A stretch of DNA of 64,000 nucleotides, taken from NCBI GenBank assembly GCA_018266215.1, contig JAFEAV010000020.1:21500-85499 (forward strand), read 5' to 3'. Made by a program: the position numbers and the translations under genes. The notes beneath the pieces were generated by a model, which saw only the letters and a program-made list of their open reading frames with translations, had not been told where the DNA came from and did no database searches. Shown here in pieces: positions 46,194-55,248 of this stretch. The DNA is from Cyanobacteria bacterium SZAS LIN-3. Lineage in GTDB: Bacteria; Cyanobacteriota; Vampirovibrionia; Obscuribacterales; Obscuribacteraceae. Positions within the stretch are counted from its first letter, which is position 1. Each line of letters opens with the position of its first letter.

Positions 46194-47070
46194 AATGACC
46201 TCCTGGTATTACCGACAGTGGCACCGCGCGGCAGCACCGCAAGAAGTGCGGCGCCGACATGAGTGTTTCAGTCGCTTTTGGTTGTGTGTTTTATATGTAG
46301 TTGCGCAATTGCACTTGGGGCAATGGACAGCGAGCTCTTCTTCAGGAACAGCCCTTAAGCTTCCCTTCAGTTAACCACGGCAAAAACACGATCTATATTC
46401 GCTAAAGGCTAGAAGCCGTGCGCGTTTTTGCTTGGTATTTCAATTGCGTTTCTATGTTTAACATCATAAGCCCGGTCTCACTAAGTTTGCAATACTGCAT
46501 GACTGATGCACTTTAGATAGAGTTGTTATATACGATCTCCAAAAGGCAGAAGCAGTGCGCATCCTGGAAACATCCACTATCGACCTCCGCAGGTTCGTCA
46601 AGATAAATTCTTCCAATTTGTCACACAATCAGCATCTCCGAGCATCTACTACTTGCACCTATAGAAACCCGCATAGATACTGGCTTGTAACGAGCTGCCC
46701 AGACCCGCCAATCGAGGAGAGCCAGACTTTTGCACAGGGCAAAATCTGGTACAACTAGCAAACACAGCAAGCCTAGCCCGCCAAGAGGATTCAATGCCGG
46801 TGCCACCTTACGCCGTATCACCCCTTCAAGAAGTGAATGCAACCGCCGACGCTCCCGGCAACCAACCACTTGTCTTCGTCACTGCAAAATTGGTTAAACT
46901 AGCATCATCTCTGGTTTTCAGAAGACCGGGCTTTATACGATTTTTGCTTCCTTATATGCAAGCGCCTGATCGCGAAAACTCATCCACTTTTCAAAAGCAG
47001 CTCCAAAAGCCGATTTCATATACAGGTAGATATTCGCTTGTCAAGAGATCGATATGCGGAGGTTGCCCGG
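46194..47070. other. 877-base intergenic region without a convincing gene
   Basis: Lower in GC than its surroundings. It holds a small hairpin (CCGCA/TGCGG near 46227-46241) and short open frames at 46555-46758 and 46794-47078 (plus). The latter starts with ATG behind AAGAGGA but its product has no recognisable features and runs into the transporter gene. I see no RNA gene. It is probably regulatory leader for the peptide transporter, or decayed coding sequence. Confidence 0.4.
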
Positions 47071-48474
47071 TTGGCTGAGGATATACAACTGAGCGGCGGC
47101 ATTGGCGGCCACCCTAAGGGGCTAAACGTACTCTTTTTCACCGAGATGTGGGAACGCTTCAGCTATTACGGCATGCGCGCCCTCCTCACACTCTTCATGA
47201 TTGAGACCGTACAAAATGGCGGTCTTGGCTTCACCATGGAGCAGGCCGGTGAAATCTACGGCTCGTACACAATGTGGGTTTATCTCAGCTCCATGCCAGG
47301 GGGCCTGATAGCCGACAAGCTAATCGGCCCGCGCAAAGCCATTTTAATTGGCGGCATCATCATCGCTCTCGGCCATTTCACAATGGCCATGCCCTCTCTT
47401 GCCGCTTTTTACGGCGGCATGATCCTTATCGTCCTGGGCACGGGGCTGCTTAAACCAAATATCAGCACAATGGTCGGAAGACTTTACTCCGCCAGCGATC
47501 CCAGGCGCGACGCCGGTTTTTCCATCTTTTACATGGGCATCAACATCGGCGCCACCCTCTCCCCCCTTGTCTGCGGCTATCTGGCTCAGAGTCCGGATTT
47601 CAAAGCCCTGCTGGTAAAAATGGGGATGCACGCCCAGAGTAGCTGGCACTTCGGCTTTGCCGCCGCCGGCGTGGGCATGTGTATTGGACTTCTTCATCTA
47701 CTGGCCCAGTACAAAGTCCTCGACGGTGTGGGGGAGCGAGTCAAGCAGCAACCGGAAGAGCCAAAGACTGATTCGGAGCCGACTCCGAGCGGCAACCCGG
47801 GGCCTAATGAGAAAAAGCCCTTCTTTACCGGCGACGAATGGCGCAAACTGGCGGCCCTTGGTATTTTGCTCCTGTTCAATACGCTCTTCTGGGCAGTCTA
47901 TGAGCAGGGCGGCTCCAGTCTCAATGTCTTCGCCGAAAAAAATACCGCCACCACACTGTTTGGCTGGCCTTTCCCCTCAAGCTGGCTGCAGGGCTTGCAA
48001 CCAATCTATGTCATCGCCCTGGCGCCGGTCTTCAGCTGGCTGTGGATCAAATTAAGCGCCCGCCAGCCCTCCAGCCCAGCCAAATTTGCTCTGGGACTCT
48101 TATTTCTCAGCCTGGGCATCCTGGTCATGGTCCCGGCAGCCCTGATGAGCGCCGGCGGCAAAGTCAGCGTCCTCTTCCTGGTATCGGTCTACTTCGTCGA
48201 GACCCTGGGCGAGCTCTGCCTCAGCCCGGTCGGCCTCTCGACTGTGACAAAACTGGCCCCGCGTCGCTTCCAGAGTCTGACAATGGCCGCCTGGTTTGTA
48301 TCCAACGCTATCGGCAATAAAGTGGCAGGCGAGCTGAGCAAACATTTTGAATCGGATGTACCCACAACCATGGCCTATTTGTTCGGAGGCATGGCGGCGG
48401 CCACCTTCGTCGCGGCCATGCTGCTTTTTGCCCTTACACCCAAAATAAAGCGGCTGATGGGATCGGTAAAATAG
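47071..48474 (+). CDS. POT-family proton-dependent di/tripeptide transporter
   Basis: A membrane protein of about 467 residues that imports small peptides with protons. The family fingerprint FFTEMWERFSYYGMRALL, containing the ExxER-type proton-coupling motif, lies in the first membrane segment. GTGLLKPNISTMVG and FSIFYMGINIGATLSPLVCG (the PTR2 signature) follow, and about 14 membrane segments can be counted with a hydrophilic loop near residue 230. I chose TTG 47071, which has GGAGG 8 bases upstream, over TTG 47038, which adds 11 polar residues. It is preceded by a long region without genes. Confidence 0.92.
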   Translation: MAEDIQLSGGIGGHPKGLNVLFFTEMWERFSYYGMRALLTLFMIETVQNGGLGFTMEQAGEIYGSYTMWVYLSSMPGGLIADKLIGPRKAILIGGIIIALGHFTMAMPSLAAFYGGMILIVLGTGLLKPNISTMVGRLYSASDPRRDAGFSIFYMGINIGATLSPLVCGYLAQSPDFKALLVKMGMHAQSSWHFGFAAAGVGMCIGLLHLLAQYKVLDGVGERVKQQPEEPKTDSEPTPSGNPGPNEKKPFFTGDEWRKLAALGILLLFNTLFWAVYEQGGSSLNVFAEKNTATTLFGWPFPSSWLQGLQPIYVIALAPVFSWLWIKLSARQPSSPAKFALGLLFLSLGILVMVPAALMSAGGKVSVLFLVSVYFVETLGELCLSPVGLSTVTKLAPRRFQSLTMAAWFVSNAIGNKVAGELSKHFESDVPTTMAYLFGGMAAATFVAAMLLFALTPKIKRLMGSVK

Positions 48475-48526
48475 AAATTCAGATATCCTAGTAGATATAC
48501 TTGCTCAACCGAGCGCGGATTCCCAA

Positions 48527-51292
48527 ATGCTTGATATAGACGATTCGTTTACGGTTCGCACTATCAGTTTCCCCCAGAATCATTCACTGGGGTGGCTGTA
48601 CCTGCTCGATAAGACGGGCAATGAGGACGGCTGGTGGGAGCACAAGTATGCCGAAGCGCGCGGGGACGTGAGCGTTCCGGAAGGCGCCAATCTGCATCTG
48701 CTCCTGGCGCCCCATGGGGACATATATTTTCTGCGGGGACTCGAACCAGACGCCCTGCAATCAATCGATGCACGGCAGTTTGATATCAAAGATTCGGACC
48801 TGGAAGCACTTGAGCACTTTGAGTCTCTGCGCTATTTGATACTCTCGGATCGCGCGCTCACCGACAACGGCCTTTATCATTTATCAAAGCTGACGGCGCT
48901 GCATACGCTGGATCTGAGCGGCACACAACTGACCGACTACGGCCTGAGAAATTTTGCCGGCCTGAGCAATCTGCGCAAACTGTACATTGACGGCACCCGG
49001 GTCACCGAGGATGGTGCCGCCGAACTCAATCGGCTGATTCCAAATTGCCATATAATTTTGCACGCCAAACGAACAATAGTCTTTAACCATGACGGCTCTC
49101 CCGGGCGTTTGTGGCTGTCCAAAATGGAACGGGCTAATAAGCGTACCTTTGTCGAGTACGGCGACGTACAGGGCTCGGTAGAGGTGCCTCGTCGCGCCTT
49201 TGCCCGCCTGGAAGTGACCGATCGCGATGCCTTCCGCGCATCCACGAGGCTCAAGCCCGACGACATACAATCGCTAGAATATTTCTTCCCCGACCTCGAA
49301 GGTCCCGACCTCAGCACAATCGCCAACCTGAGCGGACTGCGCGAGTTGCGATTTGCCACCACCAGAATCAGCGCAGCGGCGATGGAAGCCCTGACTAACA
49401 TCACCAATCTGCGCAGTTTGGAATTCACCTCCTGCCACATTGAAAAGAATGCCCTTGATCCCCTCTCCGCCATTATCAGCCTGAAAGAACTGCGCCTGTC
49501 CCACTGCACCTTTGAAGACGCTGATCTGGGCTCATTAATCAGTGCAGTGGAAATCACCAAACTGATACTGGAAGGCCGTTGCATAAGTGATCAACTGCTG
49601 GGCACCATCAAGCAAACGAGCAGCATACAGGAATTGTATCTGGCCTTTGCCCCGGTAACCGACAAAGGTCTGAGCTGCCTCAATCATTTTCCCCATCTCA
49701 ATACCCTGGTATTGCGCCTGGATGCCATTACCGAACACGGCCTGGAGCCAATTCGCGGGCTGACGGCCCTGAAGCGACTGACCATTCGCTGTGACCATGT
49801 GCAGAGCTCGGTATTTCAGCACCTGGAGCATTTATCGGAACTGGAAGAGTTATCCCTGCGACTGGTGGAAAGCTCAGGCAGCGAACTGCCGGGATTGAGT
49901 CATCTGGTCGGTCTGCGCCGTCTGACAATGTCGGTGCACCAGGGCTCGACCAGCCACGGACTATTTATACCGTCCTTACCGCTGCTGGAAGAACTCTCTC
50001 TGCGCACGGCCAGTGAGGAACTCGAACTGGCTGATTTGCCACGATTGCGAGTACTGGACCTGAACAACTGCGGCATCGCCGATGATGGCATTATCGGACT
50101 GTCGTCCCTGCACAATCTTGAAACGATCCATCTCAAAGGATGCGCCAATGTATCGAGCAAAACAGTAGCCAAGCTGGGTAATCTCACGCGCCTGAAAGAG
50201 ATCGATCTCTCATTGACCCGGGCCACCAATAAATCAATTGCAGCCCTGGCCAATTTGCATGACCTGCGATTCTTGAACATTTCCGGCAGCGGCTGCGACA
50301 ACAAGGCCCTGGCACATCTAAAAAAATTGCATGAATTGCGGCATATAGAATTCCCCGAGAGTCTGACCGACGATGATCTGGATCATATTGAGTCACTGGC
50401 ACGCTTGAGATATCTGCGCCTGGACAAAATCAGCGACGAGGGTCTGGCCAAGATCAATAAACTGATTTTGCTGGAAGAACTGAATCTCGAGGGCTCGAAA
50501 GTGACCGATCGGGGCCTCCATCACATCCGCAATTTTGGCGCCGTCAAAACACTCAATCTCTCCAACACCGCCATCACGGACAATGCCATGGTCTATCTAA
50601 GCAATTTTCAGAGATTGACCAGTCTTAACCTGGGCAACACTCACATTTCGGACCAGGGTTTAGCCGCCATAGCCAACCTCGTCAATATGCACACTCTTGA
50701 CCTTGAAAATGTGCGGTCGGTCCGCGACCGGGGATTGGCGATTCTAAAGGCACTGACCGCTCTGCGCTATCTCAACCTGGCGCACACAAGAGTGACCGAC
50801 GAGGGGCTGGCAGTTATCGGGCGGCTGACGAAAATGGAAATACTGCGCCTTTCGTCGACGCAAATAACCGATAAAGGTCTGGCAGCACTGGAAATACTGC
50901 GCGCCTTGAAAGTGCTGCACCTGGACGATGTGGAAATAACCGGCGAAGGTCTCAAACACCTGCGCAACAGCCGACGCCTGGTGGAGCTTAAACTGGCAGG
51001 ATGTAAAATCGAAGAAGACTATCTCAGCAATTTGTCCTATTTTCCGGAATTGACAGAGCTCAGCCTGCGTGACACCAAAATCAGTGGCAAGGCCCTGGCC
51101 GACGTTACCCGCGCTAAAGCATTGAGAACGCTCAATCTGGCCAATACAAAAATACAGTTTGAGGAGTTAGCCACCCTCAGCGCACTGCCGCACCTTGATA
51201 TTTTGTACTTCCACAAAAGCGAGGTCGATCGCAAGGCCAGGGCAAAAGTAGCAAAAGCGCTGGGCAAGGCCAATCTAGTTTTTGTCAACTGA
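48527..51292 (+). CDS. Large leucine-rich-repeat protein (921 aa)
   Basis: A 921-residue protein without signal peptide or membrane span. It opens with a module (about 8-85; ISFPQNHSLGWLYLLDKTG, GDVSVPEGANLHLLL, LEPDALQSID) that recurs at about 185-265 (IVFNHDGSPGRLWLSKM, GSVEVPRRAFARL, LKPDDIQSL) and also outside the membrane in the Ser/Thr kinase at 34382. The rest is over twenty-five 23-24-residue repeats of the type ITDKGLAALEILRALKVLHL, close to the cysteine-containing/F-box-like LRR class. Such solenoids bind proteins. With no secretion signal it is either cytoplasmic or exported by an unknown route. No catalytic domain is present. Confidence 0.88.
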   Translation: MLDIDDSFTVRTISFPQNHSLGWLYLLDKTGNEDGWWEHKYAEARGDVSVPEGANLHLLLAPHGDIYFLRGLEPDALQSIDARQFDIKDSDLEALEHFESLRYLILSDRALTDNGLYHLSKLTALHTLDLSGTQLTDYGLRNFAGLSNLRKLYIDGTRVTEDGAAELNRLIPNCHIILHAKRTIVFNHDGSPGRLWLSKMERANKRTFVEYGDVQGSVEVPRRAFARLEVTDRDAFRASTRLKPDDIQSLEYFFPDLEGPDLSTIANLSGLRELRFATTRISAAAMEALTNITNLRSLEFTSCHIEKNALDPLSAIISLKELRLSHCTFEDADLGSLISAVEITKLILEGRCISDQLLGTIKQTSSIQELYLAFAPVTDKGLSCLNHFPHLNTLVLRLDAITEHGLEPIRGLTALKRLTIRCDHVQSSVFQHLEHLSELEELSLRLVESSGSELPGLSHLVGLRRLTMSVHQGSTSHGLFIPSLPLLEELSLRTASEELELADLPRLRVLDLNNCGIADDGIIGLSSLHNLETIHLKGCANVSSKTVAKLGNLTRLKEIDLSLTRATNKSIAALANLHDLRFLNISGSGCDNKALAHLKKLHELRHIEFPESLTDDDLDHIESLARLRYLRLDKISDEGLAKINKLILLEELNLEGSKVTDRGLHHIRNFGAVKTLNLSNTAITDNAMVYLSNFQRLTSLNLGNTHISDQGLAAIANLVNMHTLDLENVRSVRDRGLAILKALTALRYLNLAHTRVTDEGLAVIGRLTKMEILRLSSTQITDKGLAALEILRALKVLHLDDVEITGEGLKHLRNSRRLVELKLAGCKIEEDYLSNLSYFPELTELSLRDTKISGKALADVTRAKALRTLNLANTKIQFEELATLSALPHLDILYFHKSEVDRKARAKVAKALGKANLVFVN

Positions 51293-51309
51293 CGGCGGAT
51301 CAATTATTG

Positions 51310-52167
51310 CTAGTGACCTGCCATTTTGCGGTCCGCGGCAGCAAGATCCTTGCGGCCAATTTTCTCGTAGTCCTTAGCCCTCGCTTCCAGCAGGAAGTCA
51401 CGGCTGGAACGGCTAACTTTCATAGCTTCAGTCAAGTCGGCAATCGCTTTATCAAATTTTTGCAGATGCATGTAACACTGCGACCTGGCATAAAGCGTGT
51501 CCTCATCGTAATCACCGCGACTGACTAGGGCCGAAAAATCAGCGACCGCCTTATTGTAATCACCCATCTTTTCATACAACTTGCCTCTGTTGCTGAGCGA
51601 ATTGCTTACTTCCCCGCCGCTGGCAATGGCCAGGGAGAGGTCGGCCAGGGCGGCCTGGTTTTTGCCAAGAGCGAGGAAGGCTGAAGCGCGTCGCTGAAGC
51701 ACAATCGGATCATTGGGGTATATTTTGAGGGCGGCATTGAAATCTTTGATCGCCTCATCAAAGCGATTGAGACCCAGATGAATAATTCCTCTGCGGCGAA
51801 AAGCCATGTTGTTAGCCGGATCAAGCTTAATGGCAGCAGATAAATCGGCGGACGCTTCATCATATTTCTCAAGGTAGGCCTGATAGAAGGCTCGTTCTAT
51901 ATAAGCGGCATCGCACTTTGGATCAGCTGCGATCGCCCGGCTAAATTCCTTGATGCCGGCATCAATACGGTCTGCTCTGGCCAGACTATAGCCATTGCTA
52001 AGGGCCGCAAGAGCCACTCGCTGTGCCTTTGTCCCATGCCTGGCGACATTCTGATAGCGCCTGATATAGTCGGACTCGTCATTGTCAGCAAACCCAGGCA
52101 GACACTGCGAAACAATGGTACAGATTGCGGTAAGGGCTAATGTGATTAGAAGGCCAGATCTCCGCAT
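51310..52167 (-). CDS. Exported TPR protein
   Basis: A 285-residue protein with a leader (LLITLALTAICTIVSQCLPG, cleaved near FADN) and at least five TPR units, for example GIKEFSRAIAADPKCDAAYI, ASADLSAAIKLDPANNMAF, AIKDFNAALKIYPNDPIVL and AVADFSALVSRGDYDEDTLY. Probably periplasmic, a scaffold in some envelope complex. It is convergent with the LRR gene 17 bases away, and divergent from the deacetylase-like gene. Confidence 0.85.
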   Translation of the reverse strand: MRRSGLLITLALTAICTIVSQCLPGFADNDESDYIRRYQNVARHGTKAQRVALAALSNGYSLARADRIDAGIKEFSRAIAADPKCDAAYIERAFYQAYLEKYDEASADLSAAIKLDPANNMAFRRRGIIHLGLNRFDEAIKDFNAALKIYPNDPIVLQRRASAFLALGKNQAALADLSLAIASGGEVSNSLSNRGKLYEKMGDYNKAVADFSALVSRGDYDEDTLYARSQCYMHLQKFDKAIADLTEAMKVSRSSRDFLLEARAKDYEKIGRKDLAAADRKMAGH

Positions 52168-52319
52168 CGCTCTTGATCACACGCCTCCATTCCCTTCATG
52201 CATTCTTACCGACAATCTTCGCATGACACCCTTAATGCGTGCAAACAGCGGTAGTAATGTTAGAGGGATATTACAGAAGTTACCACCTGTTAGCGTCTCT
52301 GTTACCAGCCGAGACAAGT

Positions 52320-53273
52320 ATGATCAACTCATACGGAACAGGTCATTTGGCAGTGAAATGTTTTTACAGCGACAATTATAGTTTTCCTCTACCGGAAGGT
52401 CATCCCTTCCCGATGCACAAGTATGCAGACGCCGCCATGCATCTGGTCGACACAAAGGTGATCGCCGCCACCGACCTGATCGACCCGGGACTCGCCGAAG
52501 AAGACGATATCCTCAGGGTCCATACGTCTGAATATCTCAGTGCTATTAAGAACGGATCTCTGCCACCGCAAGAGACCAGGAGAATGGGCTTCCCCTGGTC
52601 GGAACGACTCTACGTACGAGCCCGAGCCGCAGTCGCAGGAACGATTGCTGCCATTGAAGCCGCTTGCGAAGAAGGCAACGGTTGCAACCTGGCCGGAGGT
52701 ACTCATCATGCTTTTCCTGACCGTGGCGAAGGCTATTGTGTACTCAACGATGTCGCCATAGCCATTCGAAAACTGCAGGCCAGAGACAAGGACATCAGAG
52801 TGATCATTGTCGACCTGGACGCGCACCAGGGCAACGGCACCAATTTTATTTTAAAACAAGACCCCAATATCTATTGTTATTCAATCCATGTAGGGGCAAA
52901 CTATCCCAGTCGCAAATTTGAAGGCGATCAAGACATAGAGCTGGACCGCTGGGTGACGGGCGATGATTATTTGCGCCGCTTGAAAGAGACATTGCCGATT
53001 GCCGTGGAAAGGTTTAAACCGGACCTGGCAATCTACCTTGGTGGCGTCGACGTGCACGAAGACGACCGATTCGGACAGATGAAGCTCACGACCGAAGATA
53101 TGCGTGAACGTGATTTATTCACTATGTCCTTGCTACGCCGGCAAAGCCTGCCGTTGGCGACAGTTTTTGGCGGCGGCTACAACAAAGATAGAGCGCTCAC
53201 TCCACTGCTGCACTGCCAGACAGTCGGCCTGGCGGCACACATTCACAGAGGCCAGCTAAACATCGAGGTATGA
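52320..53273 (+). CDS. Histone-deacetylase-family (HDAC-like) amidohydrolase
   Basis: A protein of about 317 residues of the arginase/HDAC superfamily, zinc enzymes that remove acyl groups from amines such as acetylated polyamines or lysines. The N-terminus reads FYSDNYSFPLPEGHPFPMHK as in bacterial HDAC-like proteins. GGTHHAFPDRGEGYC carries the paired catalytic histidines, VDLDAHQGNGT the Asp/His zinc ligands, GGVDVHEDDRFG the third ligand, and GGGYNKD the transition-state tyrosine. The start is uncertain: ATG 52320, TTG 52347 and GTG 52353 are all in frame, and the family alignment favours the later ones; none has a strong ribosome site. It overlaps the following TPR gene by 4 bases (ATGA), so they are coupled. 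Confidence 0.88.
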   Translation: MINSYGTGHLAVKCFYSDNYSFPLPEGHPFPMHKYADAAMHLVDTKVIAATDLIDPGLAEEDDILRVHTSEYLSAIKNGSLPPQETRRMGFPWSERLYVRARAAVAGTIAAIEAACEEGNGCNLAGGTHHAFPDRGEGYCVLNDVAIAIRKLQARDKDIRVIIVDLDAHQGNGTNFILKQDPNIYCYSIHVGANYPSRKFEGDQDIELDRWVTGDDYLRRLKETLPIAVERFKPDLAIYLGGVDVHEDDRFGQMKLTTEDMRERDLFTMSLLRRQSLPLATVFGGGYNKDRALTPLLHCQTVGLAAHIHRGQLNIEV

Positions 53274-54130
53274 ACAGACCGATGCCACTCCCATTAAGAA
53301 ATGCGCTGTTTTTTGTTGCCATCGGACCGGTGCTCTGGACATTAGTGTCAACTACAGCACTGCCGGCCACCGCTCAAAACAAAGCCCGGGCGGAGGAACT
53401 CATAAAAAAAGCAAAGAAGGAAAATGAATCTACCGATACACGACTGCAGGCCAAGTTAGATATCAATCGCGCAATCGCCCTTGATCCAAGCAATAGCGAG
53501 GCATGGTGCCAGAAAGCGTACATACTCCATATCATGGAAGAAGATGAGCAGGCTCTACCATGTATCGATAGATGCCTGCAACTCAAGCCACAGCGGGCCT
53601 ACAGCTGGAATCTCAAGGCAACCATCTTATCGGCCATGGGAAAGAACCAGGAGGCACTGGAAGCCAGCGAAAGATCAATAAAGCTGGAGAATGTAGCGGA
53701 TATGCATATAACTCATGCAACTATTTTGAGGAACTTAGGTAAACTTGAGCAGGCCGAAAGTGAACTGGATGCGGTGCTGAAAGTCCAGCCCGGGGAAGTT
53801 ACAGCTCATGCCCGCCGTATGGGGATTGCCAGCCACACACACCACTGGCAAAAGGTCGTAGCCGACAGCACCTTTTTGATAAATTTGAAAGACGAAAAAC
53901 CAAGAAGCGTACTGTCTCATATTCTGGCAAGAGCTGAGGCCTATTCGGAACTGAAGCAATACGACAAAGCGATAGCGGATTATCTAAATGAACTGAAAGT
54001 CATTCCAGGAAATCGGCAACTGCATGTAGGCCTGATCAAAGCCTACAGAGCAAGCGGCAATCTCAAGGCAGCGAAAGAACAGGAAAAAGTATTGGCGGAA
54101 CTGGACGAAGATTATCAGATGCCTAAATAG
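53270..54130 (+). CDS. Exported TPR protein
   Basis: A 286-residue protein with a leader (ALFFVAIGPVLWTLVSTTAL, cleaved near TAQNKA) followed by TPR-like units (DTRLQAKLDINRAIALDPSN, ALPCIDRCLQLKPQRAYSW, ALEASERSIKLENVADMH, AIADYLNELKVIPGNRQLH). Translationally coupled to the HDAC-like enzyme by an ATGA overlap. Since the enzyme has no export signal the pairing may reflect expression and not direct contact. Confidence 0.82.
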   Translation: MNRPMPLPLRNALFFVAIGPVLWTLVSTTALPATAQNKARAEELIKKAKKENESTDTRLQAKLDINRAIALDPSNSEAWCQKAYILHIMEEDEQALPCIDRCLQLKPQRAYSWNLKATILSAMGKNQEALEASERSIKLENVADMHITHATILRNLGKLEQAESELDAVLKVQPGEVTAHARRMGIASHTHHWQKVVADSTFLINLKDEKPRSVLSHILARAEAYSELKQYDKAIADYLNELKVIPGNRQLHVGLIKAYRASGNLKAAKEQEKVLAELDEDYQMPK

Positions 54131-54238
54131 ACGTTCGTCTCTCAATGACTGCTACAAATTATCAGCTCGGGCGTATAATCAACTGGTGACAAGGCCCAGC
54201 CATCAAGATGATTATCAGCCTCCGGGAAAGGATGACAC

Positions 54239-54649
54239 GTGTTGCAATCACAAACAGTAGAAGATATTGTCAGCGCCAAAAGCGAGTCCAACCCTGTCTT
54301 GCTCAAAGAACTAGCAAAAAGGGGCATAGACAATTCCAAGCCGCGCGATATTGATCATACGCTCCTGGCCTTTTCGGAAAGCGATGAAGAGGCCGCAATC
54401 AAAGAGCTGGAAAACATGGGATTTTCGGTGGCATGCATCGAAGACGAAGATGATGAAGAAATACTCGATGACGTCGAGGAAGATGAGTTTGCTGCTGTCG
54501 ACGACGAAGAAGAAGATTATTTCGTAATCGAAGCGACCATTCATCAATCTCCGATGGAAGCAGCCAGCGACGAATTCGTCACCAAGATTGCCGAACTCTG
54601 CGTCAAATATAACCTGGAGTATGACGGCTGGGGAACTGCTTTAGATTAG
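54239..54649 (+). CDS. RraB-family regulator with acidic insert
   Basis: A 136-residue protein related to RraB (regulator of RNase E activity B). The first half (NPVLLKELAKRGIDNSKPRD, then HTLLAFSESDEEAAIKEL and MGFSV) and the end (YFVIEATIHQSPMEAASDE, then EYDGWGTALD) match the two-strand/helix pattern of the family. Between them, about residues 64-92, is a run of mostly Asp/Glu (such as EDEDDEEILDDVEEDEF) that is longer than I would expect. In E. coli RraB binds RNase E. The start is a GTG with GGAAAGG 7 bases upstream. The assignment is by pattern and not certain. Confidence 0.7.
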   Translation: MLQSQTVEDIVSAKSESNPVLLKELAKRGIDNSKPRDIDHTLLAFSESDEEAAIKELENMGFSVACIEDEDDEEILDDVEEDEFAAVDDEEEDYFVIEATIHQSPMEAASDEFVTKIAELCVKYNLEYDGWGTALD

Positions 54650-54654
54650 CCATA

Positions 54655-55197
54655 TCAGACGGTGGGATCAGGAACGTAAGTCAACCGGATCACATTCTCG
54701 TCAATCCGCTCATGAGCCGCAAGGCGGAGTGGGGGCCGGGGTCCGGCAAAATATGGCTTGCCCTGACCAAGCACGACGGGATGCAGATAGATTCGGTACT
54801 CATCAATAAGCCCCAGATCAGTCAGGCTTCGCGCTAAGTCAGGGCCGGCAACTTCAATCTCCCCGTCAAGCTCTGCCTTCAGTTCGCGGATGGCTTCCTC
54901 AAGATTCTCTCCAATAAGCCTGGCATTGGGGCCGACCGCCTCCAGCGAGCGTGAAACGACCCACTTTGGCTGTTTCCGCCAGGCCGCTGCAAATTCGCGT
55001 TCCGCATCATCCCACTCCGGATGTTCGTCGTCCCAATAACGCATAATTTCATACATACGGCGACCGTACACACTGCCTGTCTGCAGCTTAGCCTCCTCAA
55101 TGTAATGTCGGAAGAGTGTCGGGCTTGGGGGAGCAATCGCTGTGTGGTCGACATAGCCATCCAGGGACTGATTCATTCCGAACACAAGCTTGGCCAT
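54655..55197 (-). CDS. Dihydrofolate-reductase-fold (RibD C-terminal-like) reductase
   Basis: A 180-residue protein with the DHFR/RibD-C fold: opening LVFGMNQSLDGYVDHT, then GSVYGRRMYEIMRYW, a cofactor region EIEVAGPDLARSLTDLGLID, and the closing EYRIYLHPVVLGQGKPYF. This family is NADPH-dependent and is not true folate reductase; substrates are mostly unknown. GGAG lies 9 bases before the ATG. It is convergent with the RraB-like gene, 5 bases apart. Confidence 0.88.
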   Translation of the reverse strand: MAKLVFGMNQSLDGYVDHTAIAPPSPTLFRHYIEEAKLQTGSVYGRRMYEIMRYWDDEHPEWDDAEREFAAAWRKQPKWVVSRSLEAVGPNARLIGENLEEAIRELKAELDGEIEVAGPDLARSLTDLGLIDEYRIYLHPVVLGQGKPYFAGPRPPLRLAAHERIDENVIRLTYVPDPTV

Positions 55198-55248
55198 GCT
55201 AAAAATCTCCAGAGTTATACAAGGGTTTATCAGATTGCACGAAGGATC

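Noticed and set aside
46794..47078. 94-codon plus-strand frame before the peptide transporter
   Set aside because: It has no recognisable features and overlaps the transporter start. The AAGAGGA before its ATG is the only support.
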